Shown here in pieces: positions 55,034-64,000 of a DNA stretch of 64,000 bases. The DNA comes from Cercospora beticola (taxonomy: Eukaryota; Ascomycota; Dothideomycetes; Mycosphaerellales; Mycosphaerellaceae). The notes beneath the pieces were generated by a model. It did no database searches and had not been told where the DNA came from. It saw only the letters and a program-made list of their open reading frames with translations. How positions within the stretch are numbered: position 1 is the stretch's first letter; each line of letters begins with the position of its first letter. The position numbers and the translations under genes are program-made. Where the stretch lies: positions 1,860,001-1,924,000 of the forward strand of contig NC_088942.1 of assembly GCF_033473495.1 (NCBI RefSeq), written 5' to 3'.

Positions 55034-55400
55034 GTGCCGTATCGAAGGGGCTGAAAGCAAGGAATAGCTGATGTGTCCGAGCGATTGTATTCCTCTCCAA
55101 AGTTGCACGGCGGCGTGTAGTAGTAGCCACTTCCCACGAACGTAGTGTCGCTCGAACTGCGTTCGGGGTTATATCGTTTCAAAGCATATTATATTGCCAA
55201 AGCGCACCTGTTCTGAGTGCACTGTTCGCTAGAATTTGGGGTCACATCAGCAGCAGTGCACGATTTACGTTGATGGAGCAAACCGGTTGCCCAACCACAA
55301 GCATTGCGTCGTGCAAACGTTTTTGTCTCTTGCCTGTACACAGATCATGTACGGGTGCAGGTCGGACGGGAAGTTTTCGCTCTCAGGCATATCTCAGCGA

Positions 55401-55665
55401 CGTATTTTCGTTCCGGGGCCCAAGCTAAGTAGCTGAGATCTCTCATGATTGCTGGAGAGAAATGTGTCAGTATCCACATCTCCACTGTGTCTTTGCGGCA
55501 TGATTTCGCTCCGAAGCCGAGCTCAGTGGCAGAGACCTCTCAAGCTATCCAGAGAAAGACAACCCTGCCACCGCTTCTCCAATGACACTCTGCGGCAATG
55601 TTGTGCCTGGGCTCAAGCACAGTGCCAGAGACCCTCCGATTCTTTCAGAGAAACCGCTGCGGCTT
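55401..55665. repeat. degenerate tandem repeat, three ~97-bp units
   Basis: Three consecutive imperfect copies: about 55401-55500, 55501-55596 and 55597-55663 (the last truncated). Shared blocks in order: TTTCG(T/C)TCCG, AGCTCAGTGGCAGAGA-like, CCTCTC, CAGAGAAA, CTTCTCCA and CTCTGCGGCA. The array is non-coding and lies in the 3' flank of the Sgd1 gene (stop at 55688). A possible older fourth copy starts near 55370 (TTTTCGCTCTCAGG). Confidence 0.6.
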
Positions 55666-55687
55666 GTACTGTTTTACCAAATTTTGT

Positions 55688-58192
55688 CTAATCATCCTCT
55701 TCATCCCCATCGTCTCTTGCCGTCCTCGCCATCAGTCTCTCGTCTCTTAGAGCCTCAACAGCATATTCTATGCCCTGCCTGATCACTTTCCTCTCCTTCG
55801 AATTGAAAGGGGCTTTAGATTCTGGAACAACATTTTCTAGGAACCAGTCCAAACCCTTCACCATATCTGGTACAGCGTGCGCTCTGCCAAAACATTCCTC
55901 AGTTTGTTTCCCAAACGCCTCCTTTCCGTGTTTCTTGCGCAAGAGAACCAAGAGCGTGGCGAGCATGACTTCCGCGAACACCTTCGCTTTTACAGAGAGC
56001 GTCATAAACGGAAGAGGTTTTAGAAGTGTAATCCGTAGGTGGCCCTCGGACACCAGGGTAGCATAGAGTTTCGCGATGTTGTAAACGCTTTTTATCTCCA
56101 ATTTTCCTTCTCCCGAGTCTTCATCGTCGTCGTCAGCGTCAATGCGTCGGTAGACATCGTACAGCGCGAATTGCCATGCTTTAGCCATCTTGTGGCCATA
56201 GCAGAAATGTAGTCCGACCAGTGTATAGAAGTGATTGTATATTGGCTCCGCTGCTGCGAAGTGCAGCACCACACGAGGAATCTCGAGCTGCTGCTTGTTC
56301 TTCAAATTGAGCTTCTGGATCCGTAGTTGGGCATGCGTCGGGTCCACAGCGCCAATGATCGAGACGAAAATAGCGCGACGGACGTCGGTATTCATGCCCT
56401 GGGCCTTGGCAAGTGCATAGAAATCAACCTCTTCCGGTTCAGAGTCTGCCGCTGCATCATCCTCTCTGGCAGGAGGGGCAGTCGCGACAATGGGTTGCTC
56501 AGATGCACCATTGACCATCTTTGCAGGATCTCGCCAGGAAGCACCCACTAGCCACCATTTACCTTTCTTTTCAGAGTCTCGTATATCGGCAAGACTGATT
56601 CGGAGAGGCTCGGTCGTCTTCGTGCTCTTAATCTGGCCCAACGTCTTCTTCATGCGAGTGGTGTGTTCGATGCTGCTCACTGAGCCGGCACCCCCAGCCT
56701 TGGTGCGGTTGTTTTTGAGGTTGTGTATCGTCTCGATCATGAACTTTGTCCTTACGCTCACTTTCTCTGCACCACCTGCTGCAGTGATAGCGCGTTGAAG
56801 CAGTAACACAATGTCTTTCAGCGAGGAAGGATCATCTTGTCGCAGCTGCGTTCCGGAAATGCGAATAACTCGCAATAACAGCTCAGTATTGGCCTCCGAG
56901 AAGTTGTCGAGAAGCATGCGAATATAGTCGAAAATGACTTCACAGCCAAGCGTTTGCAGAGTGTAACTGTTCGATAGGAATGCCAGAATATTGAGCGTCT
57001 GCTTCTCGTCGGAGTCCTGGGCGTGGTAACGATCAAAAGCTTCAACCATCCCTTCCAGAAGAGGCGCGCCAAAGTCCGGGCCTGAGGTACGATACACTGC
57101 TGCAGCAAAACCGGCAAGCAGAATCATCTCGTTGTCAGTGAGGGCCGACCGGTCACAAACGCGATTCTTAAAGAGTTCAATCAGAACTGAAGTAACATGA
57201 CCGCGAGCGTTCTTTGCGTAAATTTCTTGCACGGCAGAGAGAATGGACAACATATTCGACTCGGATAGCTTGTTCATTTGCCCGTTGAGTTGTCTCTGAA
57301 GTTGTCTCAACATTTCTTCATCGTTGGACGCCGCTTTGCGCAGCGAGGGCGGAACGAATTTGCCGGAAGGAGCTGTGTGAACTGCGGGCGCGACGTACGG
57401 ATTCTCGCGTTGTTTCTGCACGAATGGAGCCTTCTCTGCATCTGCATCATCGGATGCCAGGTCGCCGTCTGACAGCTCGTCGTCAGAGAAAGGATTCTCG
57501 ATATCCTCCTCCTCATCATCCTCCTCTTCTCCATCAATCACGTCTGCGTCGTCGCCGCTTTCGAAGTCCGCAAAGCCATCACTGCCGTCCTGCTCATCCT
57601 CGCTCCCAGGGTCCGGCACCTTCGCCGCTTTCTCCGCCGCTTTCCTTCTCTTGTTCTGCAGCCAGTCTTCATCCTCGGCGGCAGGGCGCTTTCTTGCTGA
57701 CAGAGCGAATCCATCTTCATCCTCACTGCTCAGACCGCCACCTATTAGCCAGTCTAGCTCATCGTCTCCGACCTTCTTCTTGCTCTTTCGTATGCCCAGC
57801 TTCTTCTCCAAGGCCCGAATCTCTGCGTCATCCTCCTCCAATCTAGCTTTCACAGCCTTAGGAACCACCTGGGCCGCAGGATAATCGTCCTCATTGTCGC
57901 TGCTATTATCGCTTTGCGTATCGTCATCGCCGCCAAAGTCTTCGAAATCGTCTCCATCCTCCTCATCGTCTTCCTTTGCAGGCTGCTGCTGGGGCGCCGG
58001 TTTTGGCTTTTTGAGAGCGGGTTTGAGCGGCTTCGCAATGGATTTTGTCGGCTGCGGTCTCTTCTGCGCCCTCTCCGCTTTCCGTCTCTCTTTTCTCGTC
58101 TGCTGATGGTTGCGCTTGTTGACTCGGCCATTGGACACCTGGTCGAGTAACTCCCGTGGCAGCTTGGGCCCTCGGAAGGCAGATCTACTCAT
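55688..58192 (-). CDS. SGD1: nucleolar protein Sgd1/NOM1 (MIF4G-MA3)
   Basis: Single exon, 834 residues. The first 300 residues are charged: MSRSAFRGPKLPRELLDQVS, KRNHQQTRKERRKAERAQKR, then long Asp/Glu runs (DDFEDFGGDDD). The MIF4G domain starts near YVAPAVHTAPSGKFVPPSLR (about residue 265) and continues with LNGQMNKLSESNMLSILSAV and DNEMILLAGFAAAVYRTSGP. An MA3 domain follows at about residues 590-715 (DVRRAIFVSIIGAVDPTHAQ; VGLHFCYGHKMAKAWQFALY). The order and the wording match Sgd1/NOM1, a nucleolar factor needed for 18S rRNA production and genetically linked to osmotic response in yeast. Ends in an acidic GDEEDD. Divergent from SRP14. Confidence 0.93.
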   Translation of the reverse strand: MSRSAFRGPKLPRELLDQVSNGRVNKRNHQQTRKERRKAERAQKRPQPTKSIAKPLKPALKKPKPAPQQQPAKEDDEEDGDDFEDFGGDDDTQSDNSSDNEDDYPAAQVVPKAVKARLEEDDAEIRALEKKLGIRKSKKKVGDDELDWLIGGGLSSEDEDGFALSARKRPAAEDEDWLQNKRRKAAEKAAKVPDPGSEDEQDGSDGFADFESGDDADVIDGEEEDDEEEDIENPFSDDELSDGDLASDDADAEKAPFVQKQRENPYVAPAVHTAPSGKFVPPSLRKAASNDEEMLRQLQRQLNGQMNKLSESNMLSILSAVQEIYAKNARGHVTSVLIELFKNRVCDRSALTDNEMILLAGFAAAVYRTSGPDFGAPLLEGMVEAFDRYHAQDSDEKQTLNILAFLSNSYTLQTLGCEVIFDYIRMLLDNFSEANTELLLRVIRISGTQLRQDDPSSLKDIVLLLQRAITAAGGAEKVSVRTKFMIETIHNLKNNRTKAGGAGSVSSIEHTTRMKKTLGQIKSTKTTEPLRISLADIRDSEKKGKWWLVGASWRDPAKMVNGASEQPIVATAPPAREDDAAADSEPEEVDFYALAKAQGMNTDVRRAIFVSIIGAVDPTHAQLRIQKLNLKNKQQLEIPRVVLHFAAAEPIYNHFYTLVGLHFCYGHKMAKAWQFALYDVYRRIDADDDDEDSGEGKLEIKSVYNIAKLYATLVSEGHLRITLLKPLPFMTLSVKAKVFAEVMLATLLVLLRKKHGKEAFGKQTEECFGRAHAVPDMVKGLDWFLENVVPESKAPFNSKERKVIRQGIEYAVEALRDERLMARTARDDGDEEDD

Positions 58193-58392
58193 TGCGAAGC
58201 CTTTCTCCGCGAGTCACAGTGCATCAGTGCACGCGACTGTGGAGATCGTGTTGCGAACAAAAAGTTGAACCCTCGGAAGCATCAAGCTTTCTTCGGCGCC
58301 GATCTGCCGATCTGTGCGGCCCCACATTGCGATATGGACGTGGACATCACCTCTTCGCATCCCACCACCACACCCTAGAATCAGCGATAACC
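58193..58392. promoter_or_regulatory. short shared promoter, SGD1 / SRP14
   Basis: 200 bp between divergent start codons of a ribosome-biogenesis gene and an SRP gene. No TATA box. Confidence 0.5.
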
Positions 58393-58919
58393 ATGGCGAA
58401 ACCTCACTTGAGCAATGAAGAGGTTTGTGATACTGAGCGCACAATGAAAAGCCAAAGCTGACAAAGCCGCCTCCAGTTCTTCATAAACCTCACTTCCCTC
58501 GTCTCCAAGGTGCAGGAAAAGGGCCACGGCTCAGTATACCTGACTCAGAAACGATGTAAATATTTTTCATATGCTTTGAAATCGCATGTTACTCATAACT
58601 CATAGTATCATACGATCCGTCGACGACAGCCGAAGATGAATCAAAAAAGGTAGCGGACGACCCGCTCTGGGACCTTCATCCTCCAAACCCGCTGCCACTC
58701 ATTGTGCGAGCAACGGATGGGAAGTCACAGAGTAAAGACAGGAAGAAAAACAAAGACAAGATCAAGCTCAGCACGATAGTCCAGCCCGACGATTTGGAGG
58801 CCTTCTTTACCAGATACGCCGAAGTCTGCAAAGCAGGGATGCAGAGTCTCAAGAAGCGAGACCGCAGCAAGCGGAAGAAGGTCAAGGGAAAGGGAAAAAA
58901 GGAGGGAGAAAAGAAGTGA
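58393..58919 (+). CDS. SRP14: signal recognition particle subunit SRP14
   Basis: Three exons, 58393..58422, 58477..58555, 58606..58919; 140 residues. Introns of 54 and 50 nt (GTTTGT...CTCCAG, phase 0; GTAAAT...CATAG, phase 1). The protein reads MAKPHLSNEE, then FFINLTSLVSKVQEKGHGSV and YLTQKRLSYDP, the SRP14 core. LIVRATDGKSQSKDRKKNKD follows, then KIKLSTIVQPDDLEAFFTRY, AEVCKAGMQSLKKRD, and a Lys-rich tail. SRP14 forms the Alu-domain part of the particle and slows translation while ribosomes dock at the ER. Length is in the fungal range. Confidence 0.93.
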
Positions 58920-59826
58920 AGCAGGGTCTTCGGTGAGTGAAATCATTTGTTCCAGGCGTCGACACTCGTCTGAGCCTGGGATAATCTTCGAGACATGTCT
59001 TGTTTACAGTCAGCATTGCTGTGCTCGCGCATGGACTTCGGACACGGGAAGGAAACTGATCGACATTTCAGTAGGCATAGAATACACTCGAGCATTCTTG
59101 TGCTAGAAGTCATCTGCTCGATCGCATGCTCGCCGCGATGCTTCTATAGAAGAACATGGCTCCAAAGTCAGCCTCTGGCAGCACATTCCCTCCCGAAAAT
59201 CGGTGGACCTGCGATGGATCCGTCCCGACTCGCTCTGCGTATCATCAAGCAGGTGGGCGGAATGCGATCCATTGCAATCATGCACATATTGTGGCTGGCG
59301 CTTTTGGTATTGTCAATGCTGAATGCCATTGTCGCTATTGACCCAGGACAGCACTTCTCCATAGTGTAGCATTGTCCGATTTCGCACTAGCGATAGATGT
59401 GGGGCGAGTTAACGGCTGTTGCGTACGGTCATTGGAGGAACTACCCTGCCAGTGAACAGCGCAATGGGCACAGCGCGTGAAGGGCCCGCCGACGATGGCA
59501 GATACTCTTTTCTCAATCGAAGCACTGCCGACTCTCTACTCTTACCTCAGTACCACTTTCATACCGGCTTGTTTCAGCAACATTGACAGCACTCGACACA
59601 CAACGAGTACACAGCGAACTACATACAGCACTTTCCCGCGCACAGCACACCCTCCTTGCACTTCTTCTGCGCGGCTCGACCCACGACACTACTCGACGAC
59701 GAACCTCCCAGCTCTCTCTCGCAGCGACTTACGCACGATTCGACCACACGAGTCGGCAGTCAGTTCAAGCGTCCTCCCATCCATCTCGCTTTCTAGTCTT
59801 TTTAAGCGCCTTCTCGAGTATTCACG
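58920..59826. other. intergenic, 5' leader of the next gene
   Basis: No supported gene. The last 300 bp are C/T/A-rich, consistent with a long 5' UTR. Confidence 0.4.
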
Positions 59827-62800
59827 ATGTCTACATCCACTGTCCTCAGCATTAAGCGCGTCACCATTGTCGATCTCGGAAGACAGACCGGCATCAGCCC
59901 GATCACGGCAGAGCTCTTCGTGGGACTCCATGCCCTGCCAGATGACGAAGAAGAGGAATCGGATTGTGACGACGAGGAGCTCAACTACAGTACCAACAAG
60001 AACGACAGACCTATCTCTTACACTCTGAAGATCAGCGGCTTCGCACTCGACGCCCCTTACAGTCAAGAGTTTAACTCTCGTGTCGAACTGGTCGCCGAGA
60101 AGCTCAGACAAGAGAAGGTTGGCAGTGATCTACCACGCAACATCGTTGATGGGATGGTCGACGAATTGGGTGTTCTCGATCCCAATGCCGAGCTCTTTGG
60201 AGTCAACGCTGAAATCTACGGCTTGCAGGTGGAGAGCGTCTTTGCTGGACTCGAAGCTCCTAAGGCGGCCATCACTCGTTACGAGAATGGTTACATGGAG
60301 ATTGAAGCGTCCGATGTTGAGATTGCTGGCGACATCCCTGGGTTCATCAACAGCGCCAAGGAGTCGTTGGCCGGCATGCTGGATACTCTCGAAGATCCCA
60401 GTCACAGCAGCGATTGGACAGCGGCTTCCGCGGCTTTCATCAACTTGAAGAAGAGAGAGAAGAACCGTGAGGCCCGAGAGAGGAAAGCGGCCAAGGCGGG
60501 CAAGACTCAGAACGCCGTTGAGGGTGGCACCAAGAAGAAAGTGGGCACACAAGCGAAACAGGGGCCTGCTCAGAGCGGTCCAAGGCAGACTGCCAACAAG
60601 ACTCAAGCTCGTCAACAGGTACACCACCTCCAGCATGAGAAGCAGGCGACGCCTGAGGCTACCGATCGTGGCGCTAAGCTTCTTCACGACGATGCTACTT
60701 CCAACAAAGAAGACGAGGATGAGCTGGAGCGTCTGGTACGGCACGCACTCGAGGAGGCGGAGACTGATAGCCTGTTTGAGGGTGATTTTGACCTTGATGA
60801 GGAGCCACTTAAGGAAACCAGAGATGCTCGAACCACGCCTGAAGAGGTCATGCCACAAGTCATGGCGCCGACAAACCCCAGAAAGCGTGGTGCAGACGGA
60901 GGAATTACAGACGCCGAGACTGCACGTCCAGCCAAGATGGCGAAGACTGCACAGCAATCGACAGCACTGGTACCTGTCGCAACGAGCGAGCCCCCCTTAC
61001 AAGCACCATGGTCACTAGCACTACCTTCAACGGTTCCGGTGAGAAGGGCGACGCCGGCAATGAAAGCCGACGAGCAGGCTATTATCAACGAACCCTCTAC
61101 GACGCAGCCACCAGCCACGGCGAGCAGTGGGAATAATGCCAGCAAGAGGGTTGCCAAGAGATTCAATGAAAAGCGTGATGAAGTCCCTCACAACAATGAG
61201 ATCAAGAAAGCCTGTCGCTCCGGATTTGATGATCTGAAGAAGAATCAGATCACAGCCTGGTGCAGAATCTACGGTATCCCGATAAGTGGCACAAAAGACG
61301 ATATCGAGAGGAGGGTTGAGGAGTTCATCACGGAACATGGCGAAAAGCTCGATGGTTTTTATGGCACGATACCAGGTGCAGAAGCCTTGCAAAGAAGAGG
61401 TCCTAATGCACCACCGAGACGAGAGGCTCAAGTCAACGAGCCCACCTGTGCTGATCAGGGTACACCGCAGCCGTCCGCGCAGCCTGCAAATGTTCCCTCT
61501 TCACTCCAAACTTTTGTGAACACGACTCCAACGCAGCAGACGGCGGCAGCTCAAGTGAACTCTGTTCTACCCAATTCCCAGGCACCTCGCCCGCATGCTT
61601 CTGCTCCGCAGCCCGCTGCGATGCCTTTCCAGCAATCCGGGATGGCGACTGCTGCACAAGCATCATCGACAGAGCCACAAATGCCGGCGGTCAGCACGGG
61701 TACGCAAGATGAACCCACTACCGCAAAGTCTAAGCCGGCTCCAAGCGTTCAGACCAAGGTCGTCCATCCTGGCTTGCCGTATCCTGTCTACCAAAAAACT
61801 GGGAACAACGTCTGGAGCTTTAGTGGGGACAGAAAGCACAGAACGCCAGCCGCACTGGAGATAATTAAACAGTGCAACAGATACTCTGCTCAGCCACAGC
61901 TGGGAGCGGATCTGAGCAACTACTCTGCCGCTGAGCTGCGAAACTTTCTGAGGTCCATTGGCTGCCAAGATGTGCGTTCCGCATCTTCGAAGAAACGTCT
62001 GCAGCAATTCGCTCGCAACTGGTTCCAAACGTACATGAAGGGCAATGCTGGGCCGATCGCTGGTGTTGAGCTAGTCGTTGACGAGCAGGAGCTGGAAGAT
62101 GCAGCTGAACCGGATGCTGCTGTGGAGGAACAAGGCGGCGAGATACAGCAACAGAACGCGATATCTTTGGGCGCACCACTCGCTGCGACATCGCCTGAGC
62201 CATCTTTGAGCGGCCAGCGAGCTCGAAAAGCAAAGGTTGGGCAACCTAGCCAAGTGATGCTGCAAGCTCACGCTGCACACGAACGCGTCATGCATGGACA
62301 ATGGGCCGATGGCGATTTTCGATCCCTAGCTCTAGGATCTGCGAGCGGTATCGCGGGCGGGATCCCTCTGAACAAGAATTTCCCTGTTCCTGCAGCACCA
62401 AGCCGCGATCGCACAGCCGGTGGTCGCATCAACTCTCACCAGAATCGACCACAGAAGAGCAAGGTCTCCCGAAACGAACAGACACTGGCCAAACTGCAGG
62501 AGATGGCGGGCGACAAGATCATCACGATTTTGGAGGATGATGAAGAGTTACAGCAGCCTATGATGAAAGAGCAGACTCCTGTGGGTGAGGACATCATCAT
62601 GATGGACGATGTTGAGAACGCACAGCAGCCAGAGACCCAGGCGCAGACTCAAATGCCAGATGCTCCACGTCCGGTGTTGAAGCCTCGTCCGTCTGGCGAC
62701 TTGTCCATGAACATGCCAGCTTTGGATCGTGTCAGCAACTCTGGACGTATCACGAAGAACGCTCGGCCACAACAGCCCTTGAGTGAGCGTGAGTTGGCAA

Positions 62801-63285
62801 AGCTACAAACGTACGTCCGAAATCATCCGGAAAATGCTGCTCGCCGACAAATGCAGCAGTCGTCGCACCCATCGCAGCCTGGTGTTGTACCTCCAGCTGG
62901 CTACCACAACACACAAGCCAGCGCAGTATCACCACAGGGCTATTACACCCCGCAATCTCCTGATCTACCTGCGGCCAATCTTGCTTATCAGCAAGAGACC
63001 TGGAACGAGGCTTCGGGCATGAACGAGGGCATTTTCATGCCTCCACAAGGTTATCGCGCTCTACAACAGCCCGAACAGCAGCAATGGCAGCAGCAACACG
63101 CAGGCCAGCAATACCAGCAGCCTGGGCAATTCTACCACCCTCTGCAGCAGCCTGGGCCACAGCAGTGGCAGCAGCAGTACGGGGTTTCCCGATATCAGCA
63201 GCCGGGCCAGCCCTACCATCCACCAAATCAAGGCCCTTACAATTCGCAGTATGGTTACGACCCGAACCAGCAATATCGACAGTAG
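59827..63285 (+). CDS. large Q-rich protein with two SAP-like motifs, unknown function
   Basis: Single exon, 1152 residues. N-terminal globular part of about 190 residues: MSTSTVLSIKRVTIVDLGRQ, RPISYTLKISGFALDAPYSQ and DWTAASAAFINLKKREKNRE. A basic region with a coiled-coil character follows. Near residue 470-500 the sequence FDDLKKNQITAWCRIYGIPI followed by GTKDDIERRVEEFI fits the SAP helix-turn-helix pattern used for DNA or RNA binding. Near residues 695-735 a second similar motif occurs: YSAAELRNFLRSIGCQDVRS and SKKRLQQFARNWF. The C-terminal 100 residues are Gln/Pro/Tyr-rich, with repeats such as QQPEQQQWQQQHAGQQYQQP, prion-like in composition. No catalytic domain. A nuclear, chromatin or RNA-associated role is inference. 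Confidence 0.7.
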   Translation: MSTSTVLSIKRVTIVDLGRQTGISPITAELFVGLHALPDDEEEESDCDDEELNYSTNKNDRPISYTLKISGFALDAPYSQEFNSRVELVAEKLRQEKVGSDLPRNIVDGMVDELGVLDPNAELFGVNAEIYGLQVESVFAGLEAPKAAITRYENGYMEIEASDVEIAGDIPGFINSAKESLAGMLDTLEDPSHSSDWTAASAAFINLKKREKNREARERKAAKAGKTQNAVEGGTKKKVGTQAKQGPAQSGPRQTANKTQARQQVHHLQHEKQATPEATDRGAKLLHDDATSNKEDEDELERLVRHALEEAETDSLFEGDFDLDEEPLKETRDARTTPEEVMPQVMAPTNPRKRGADGGITDAETARPAKMAKTAQQSTALVPVATSEPPLQAPWSLALPSTVPVRRATPAMKADEQAIINEPSTTQPPATASSGNNASKRVAKRFNEKRDEVPHNNEIKKACRSGFDDLKKNQITAWCRIYGIPISGTKDDIERRVEEFITEHGEKLDGFYGTIPGAEALQRRGPNAPPRREAQVNEPTCADQGTPQPSAQPANVPSSLQTFVNTTPTQQTAAAQVNSVLPNSQAPRPHASAPQPAAMPFQQSGMATAAQASSTEPQMPAVSTGTQDEPTTAKSKPAPSVQTKVVHPGLPYPVYQKTGNNVWSFSGDRKHRTPAALEIIKQCNRYSAQPQLGADLSNYSAAELRNFLRSIGCQDVRSASSKKRLQQFARNWFQTYMKGNAGPIAGVELVVDEQELEDAAEPDAAVEEQGGEIQQQNAISLGAPLAATSPEPSLSGQRARKAKVGQPSQVMLQAHAAHERVMHGQWADGDFRSLALGSASGIAGGIPLNKNFPVPAAPSRDRTAGGRINSHQNRPQKSKVSRNEQTLAKLQEMAGDKIITILEDDEELQQPMMKEQTPVGEDIIMMDDVENAQQPETQAQTQMPDAPRPVLKPRPSGDLSMNMPALDRVSNSGRITKNARPQQPLSERELAKLQTYVRNHPENAARRQMQQSSHPSQPGVVPPAGYHNTQASAVSPQGYYTPQSPDLPAANLAYQQETWNEASGMNEGIFMPPQGYRALQQPEQQQWQQQHAGQQYQQPGQFYHPLQQPGPQQWQQQYGVSRYQQPGQPYHPPNQGPYNSQYGYDPNQQYRQ
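63060..63282 (+). repeat. Q/P/Y-rich coding repeats
   Basis: Imperfect 60-70 bp units encode LQQPEQQQWQQQHAGQQYQQ, LQQPGPQQWQQQYGVSRYQQ and related text at the C-terminus of the 59827-63285 protein. CAG/CAA mixing suggests age rather than fresh slippage. Confidence 0.6.
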
Positions 63286-63820
63286 TTCATTCATACACAA
63301 GAAGACGTTACAGGATACACAGGACTGGCATAACATCATCATCACCACCACGAGCGAGGCATAGATTGCATATTCGCTGAGCTTTCTTTCTTTTCTACCT
63401 CTGGGAATGGGGCATACATTTGGCATGAGATGGGTACAAAATTGGGGACGCTTAGTATTTTGGCTATGGAAGAGATTGTTTGCATTGTATGAAGGGTTGT
63501 GCTTGATGACCTCACGAATCACGATGAACGATGAACGAGAGACGAGAGACGAGAGATGAGAAACGAAAATGAGAACATAAATGTAGAATTAATGAGTATC
63601 GGCATTCTCGTGGAATCCACAATGATAAATTCAAAAAGCTCTTGCAGACTTCACATTGAAACCTTTCCATGTCCCATGCTGCGCCTCGACGAGCTGACGA
63701 GCGCTCATCTTTGTATTACATCAGCTTTCCACGTTCGCAGAGAACCTCCGCAGTGCATAGCAACCACCACTATGATCTTGTCCTATTTGCGAAACATTCT
63801 AGACCAACATGGGCGTAGAT
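63286..63820. other. 3' flank, no supported gene
   Basis: 3' flank of the Q-rich gene, with an AT-richer part at 63500-63640 and a GA-rich repeat (ACGAGAGACGAGAGA type) near 63535-63570. No gene seen. Confidence 0.4.
63535..63570. repeat. GAGAC-type short tandem repeat
   Basis: Consecutive GAACGAGAGACGAGAGACGAGAGATGAGAAACG-like units, non-coding. Confidence 0.5.
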
Positions 63821-64000
63821 TCAATCCATGAAGTCGAAGCGACCGACTCGTTCGAAAGCGTCGGTAAGAATTCCCATCAACTGTTCAAGGATCGGCTTCG
63901 AAGTCATGAATTCGGGGATCCTCTTCAGGGTTTTGGCTGGAAGTTCAGATCCTGCAGACATGTTGCACGAATGATAGGCGGTAGCAGCCGCCATGCAGCG
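63821..64000 (-). CDS. partial gene at the right edge, unknown
   Basis: An open minus-strand frame runs off the window end and stops at 63821-63823. Visible residues include MSAGSELPAKTLKRIPEFMT and SKPILEQLMGILTDAFERVG, ending RFDFMD. This looks like a real helical C-terminus. An ATG three codons inside the edge means it could also be a very short complete gene. A competing reading exists on the plus strand: ATG at 63810 (MGVDSIHEVEATDSFESV) followed by a GTAAGA donor. Only flanking sequence can decide. Confidence 0.4.
   Translation of the reverse strand, partial: RCMAAATAYHSCNMSAGSELPAKTLKRIPEFMTSKPILEQLMGILTDAFERVGRFDFMD

Noticed and set aside
1..64000. CRISPR arrays, insertion sequences, bacterial operons, or a secondary-metabolite cluster.
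   Set aside because: No spaced direct repeats, transposase, or backbone synthase (PKS, NRPS, terpene cyclase) is visible. Gene structure is that of an ordinary fungal chromosome region.

Overview
The window looks like nuclear DNA of a filamentous ascomycete, most likely a Dothideomycete, although the class is an inference. The reasons are: genes on both strands, each with its own promoter; introns mostly 48-95 nt with GTRNGT donors and CTRAC-like branch sites; fungus-specific families (HET domain, WOPR/Pac2, Kar9, GH128, fungal tyrosinase, fungal PsuG-PsuK fusion); no bacterial-style operons. About 26 genes are supported. Exon borders were worked out by eye from splice signals and reading-frame continuity.

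Left part (1-19.3 kb): a candidate small secreted cysteine-rich protein (487-902, -), a seven-exon tyrosinase (2416-4839, +), a secreted GH128 glucanase-like protein with a mucin-like linker (-), a HET-domain protein with a separate first exon (-), the mRNA 3'-end factor Cft2/CPSF100 (+), a proline/lysine-repeat protein of unknown function (+), a small membrane protein (+) and a Pac2-type WOPR regulator (-). A 4.7 kb stretch without a convincing gene lies upstream of the Pac2 gene.

Middle part (24-48 kb): Kar9-like spindle-positioning protein (-), a conserved fungal protein of unknown role (-), a secreted M43-type metalloprotease (+), a RecQ helicase (-), a WD40 protein (-) followed in frame by a 195-codon open frame, ribosomal protein eL27 (+), a NIF3-family protein (-) divergent from a BolA-like protein (+), an F-box-like protein (-), a Yippee-like zinc protein (+), and a bifunctional pseudouridine-catabolism enzyme (PsuG fused to a PfkB kinase, -).

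Right part (48-64 kb): ribophorin I/Ost1 (+), a tandem pair of paralogous genes of unknown family (+), two small hypothetical genes (-), a degenerate tandem repeat, Sgd1/NOM1 (-) divergent from SRP14 (+), a large Q-rich protein with two SAP-like helices (+), and a partial gene at the right edge. There is no sign of a biosynthetic cluster. The housekeeping genes are grouped mainly as divergent pairs sharing short promoters (WD40/eL27, NIF3/BolA, PsuG-K/Ost1, Sgd1/SRP14). The lineage-specific material is the small secreted protein, the HET gene, the GH128 protein, the proline-repeat protein and the tandem paralogs. The best candidates for something undescribed are the tandem paralog pair with matching TATA promoters, the open frame behind the WD40 stop codon, and the proline/KKIKI-repeat protein.
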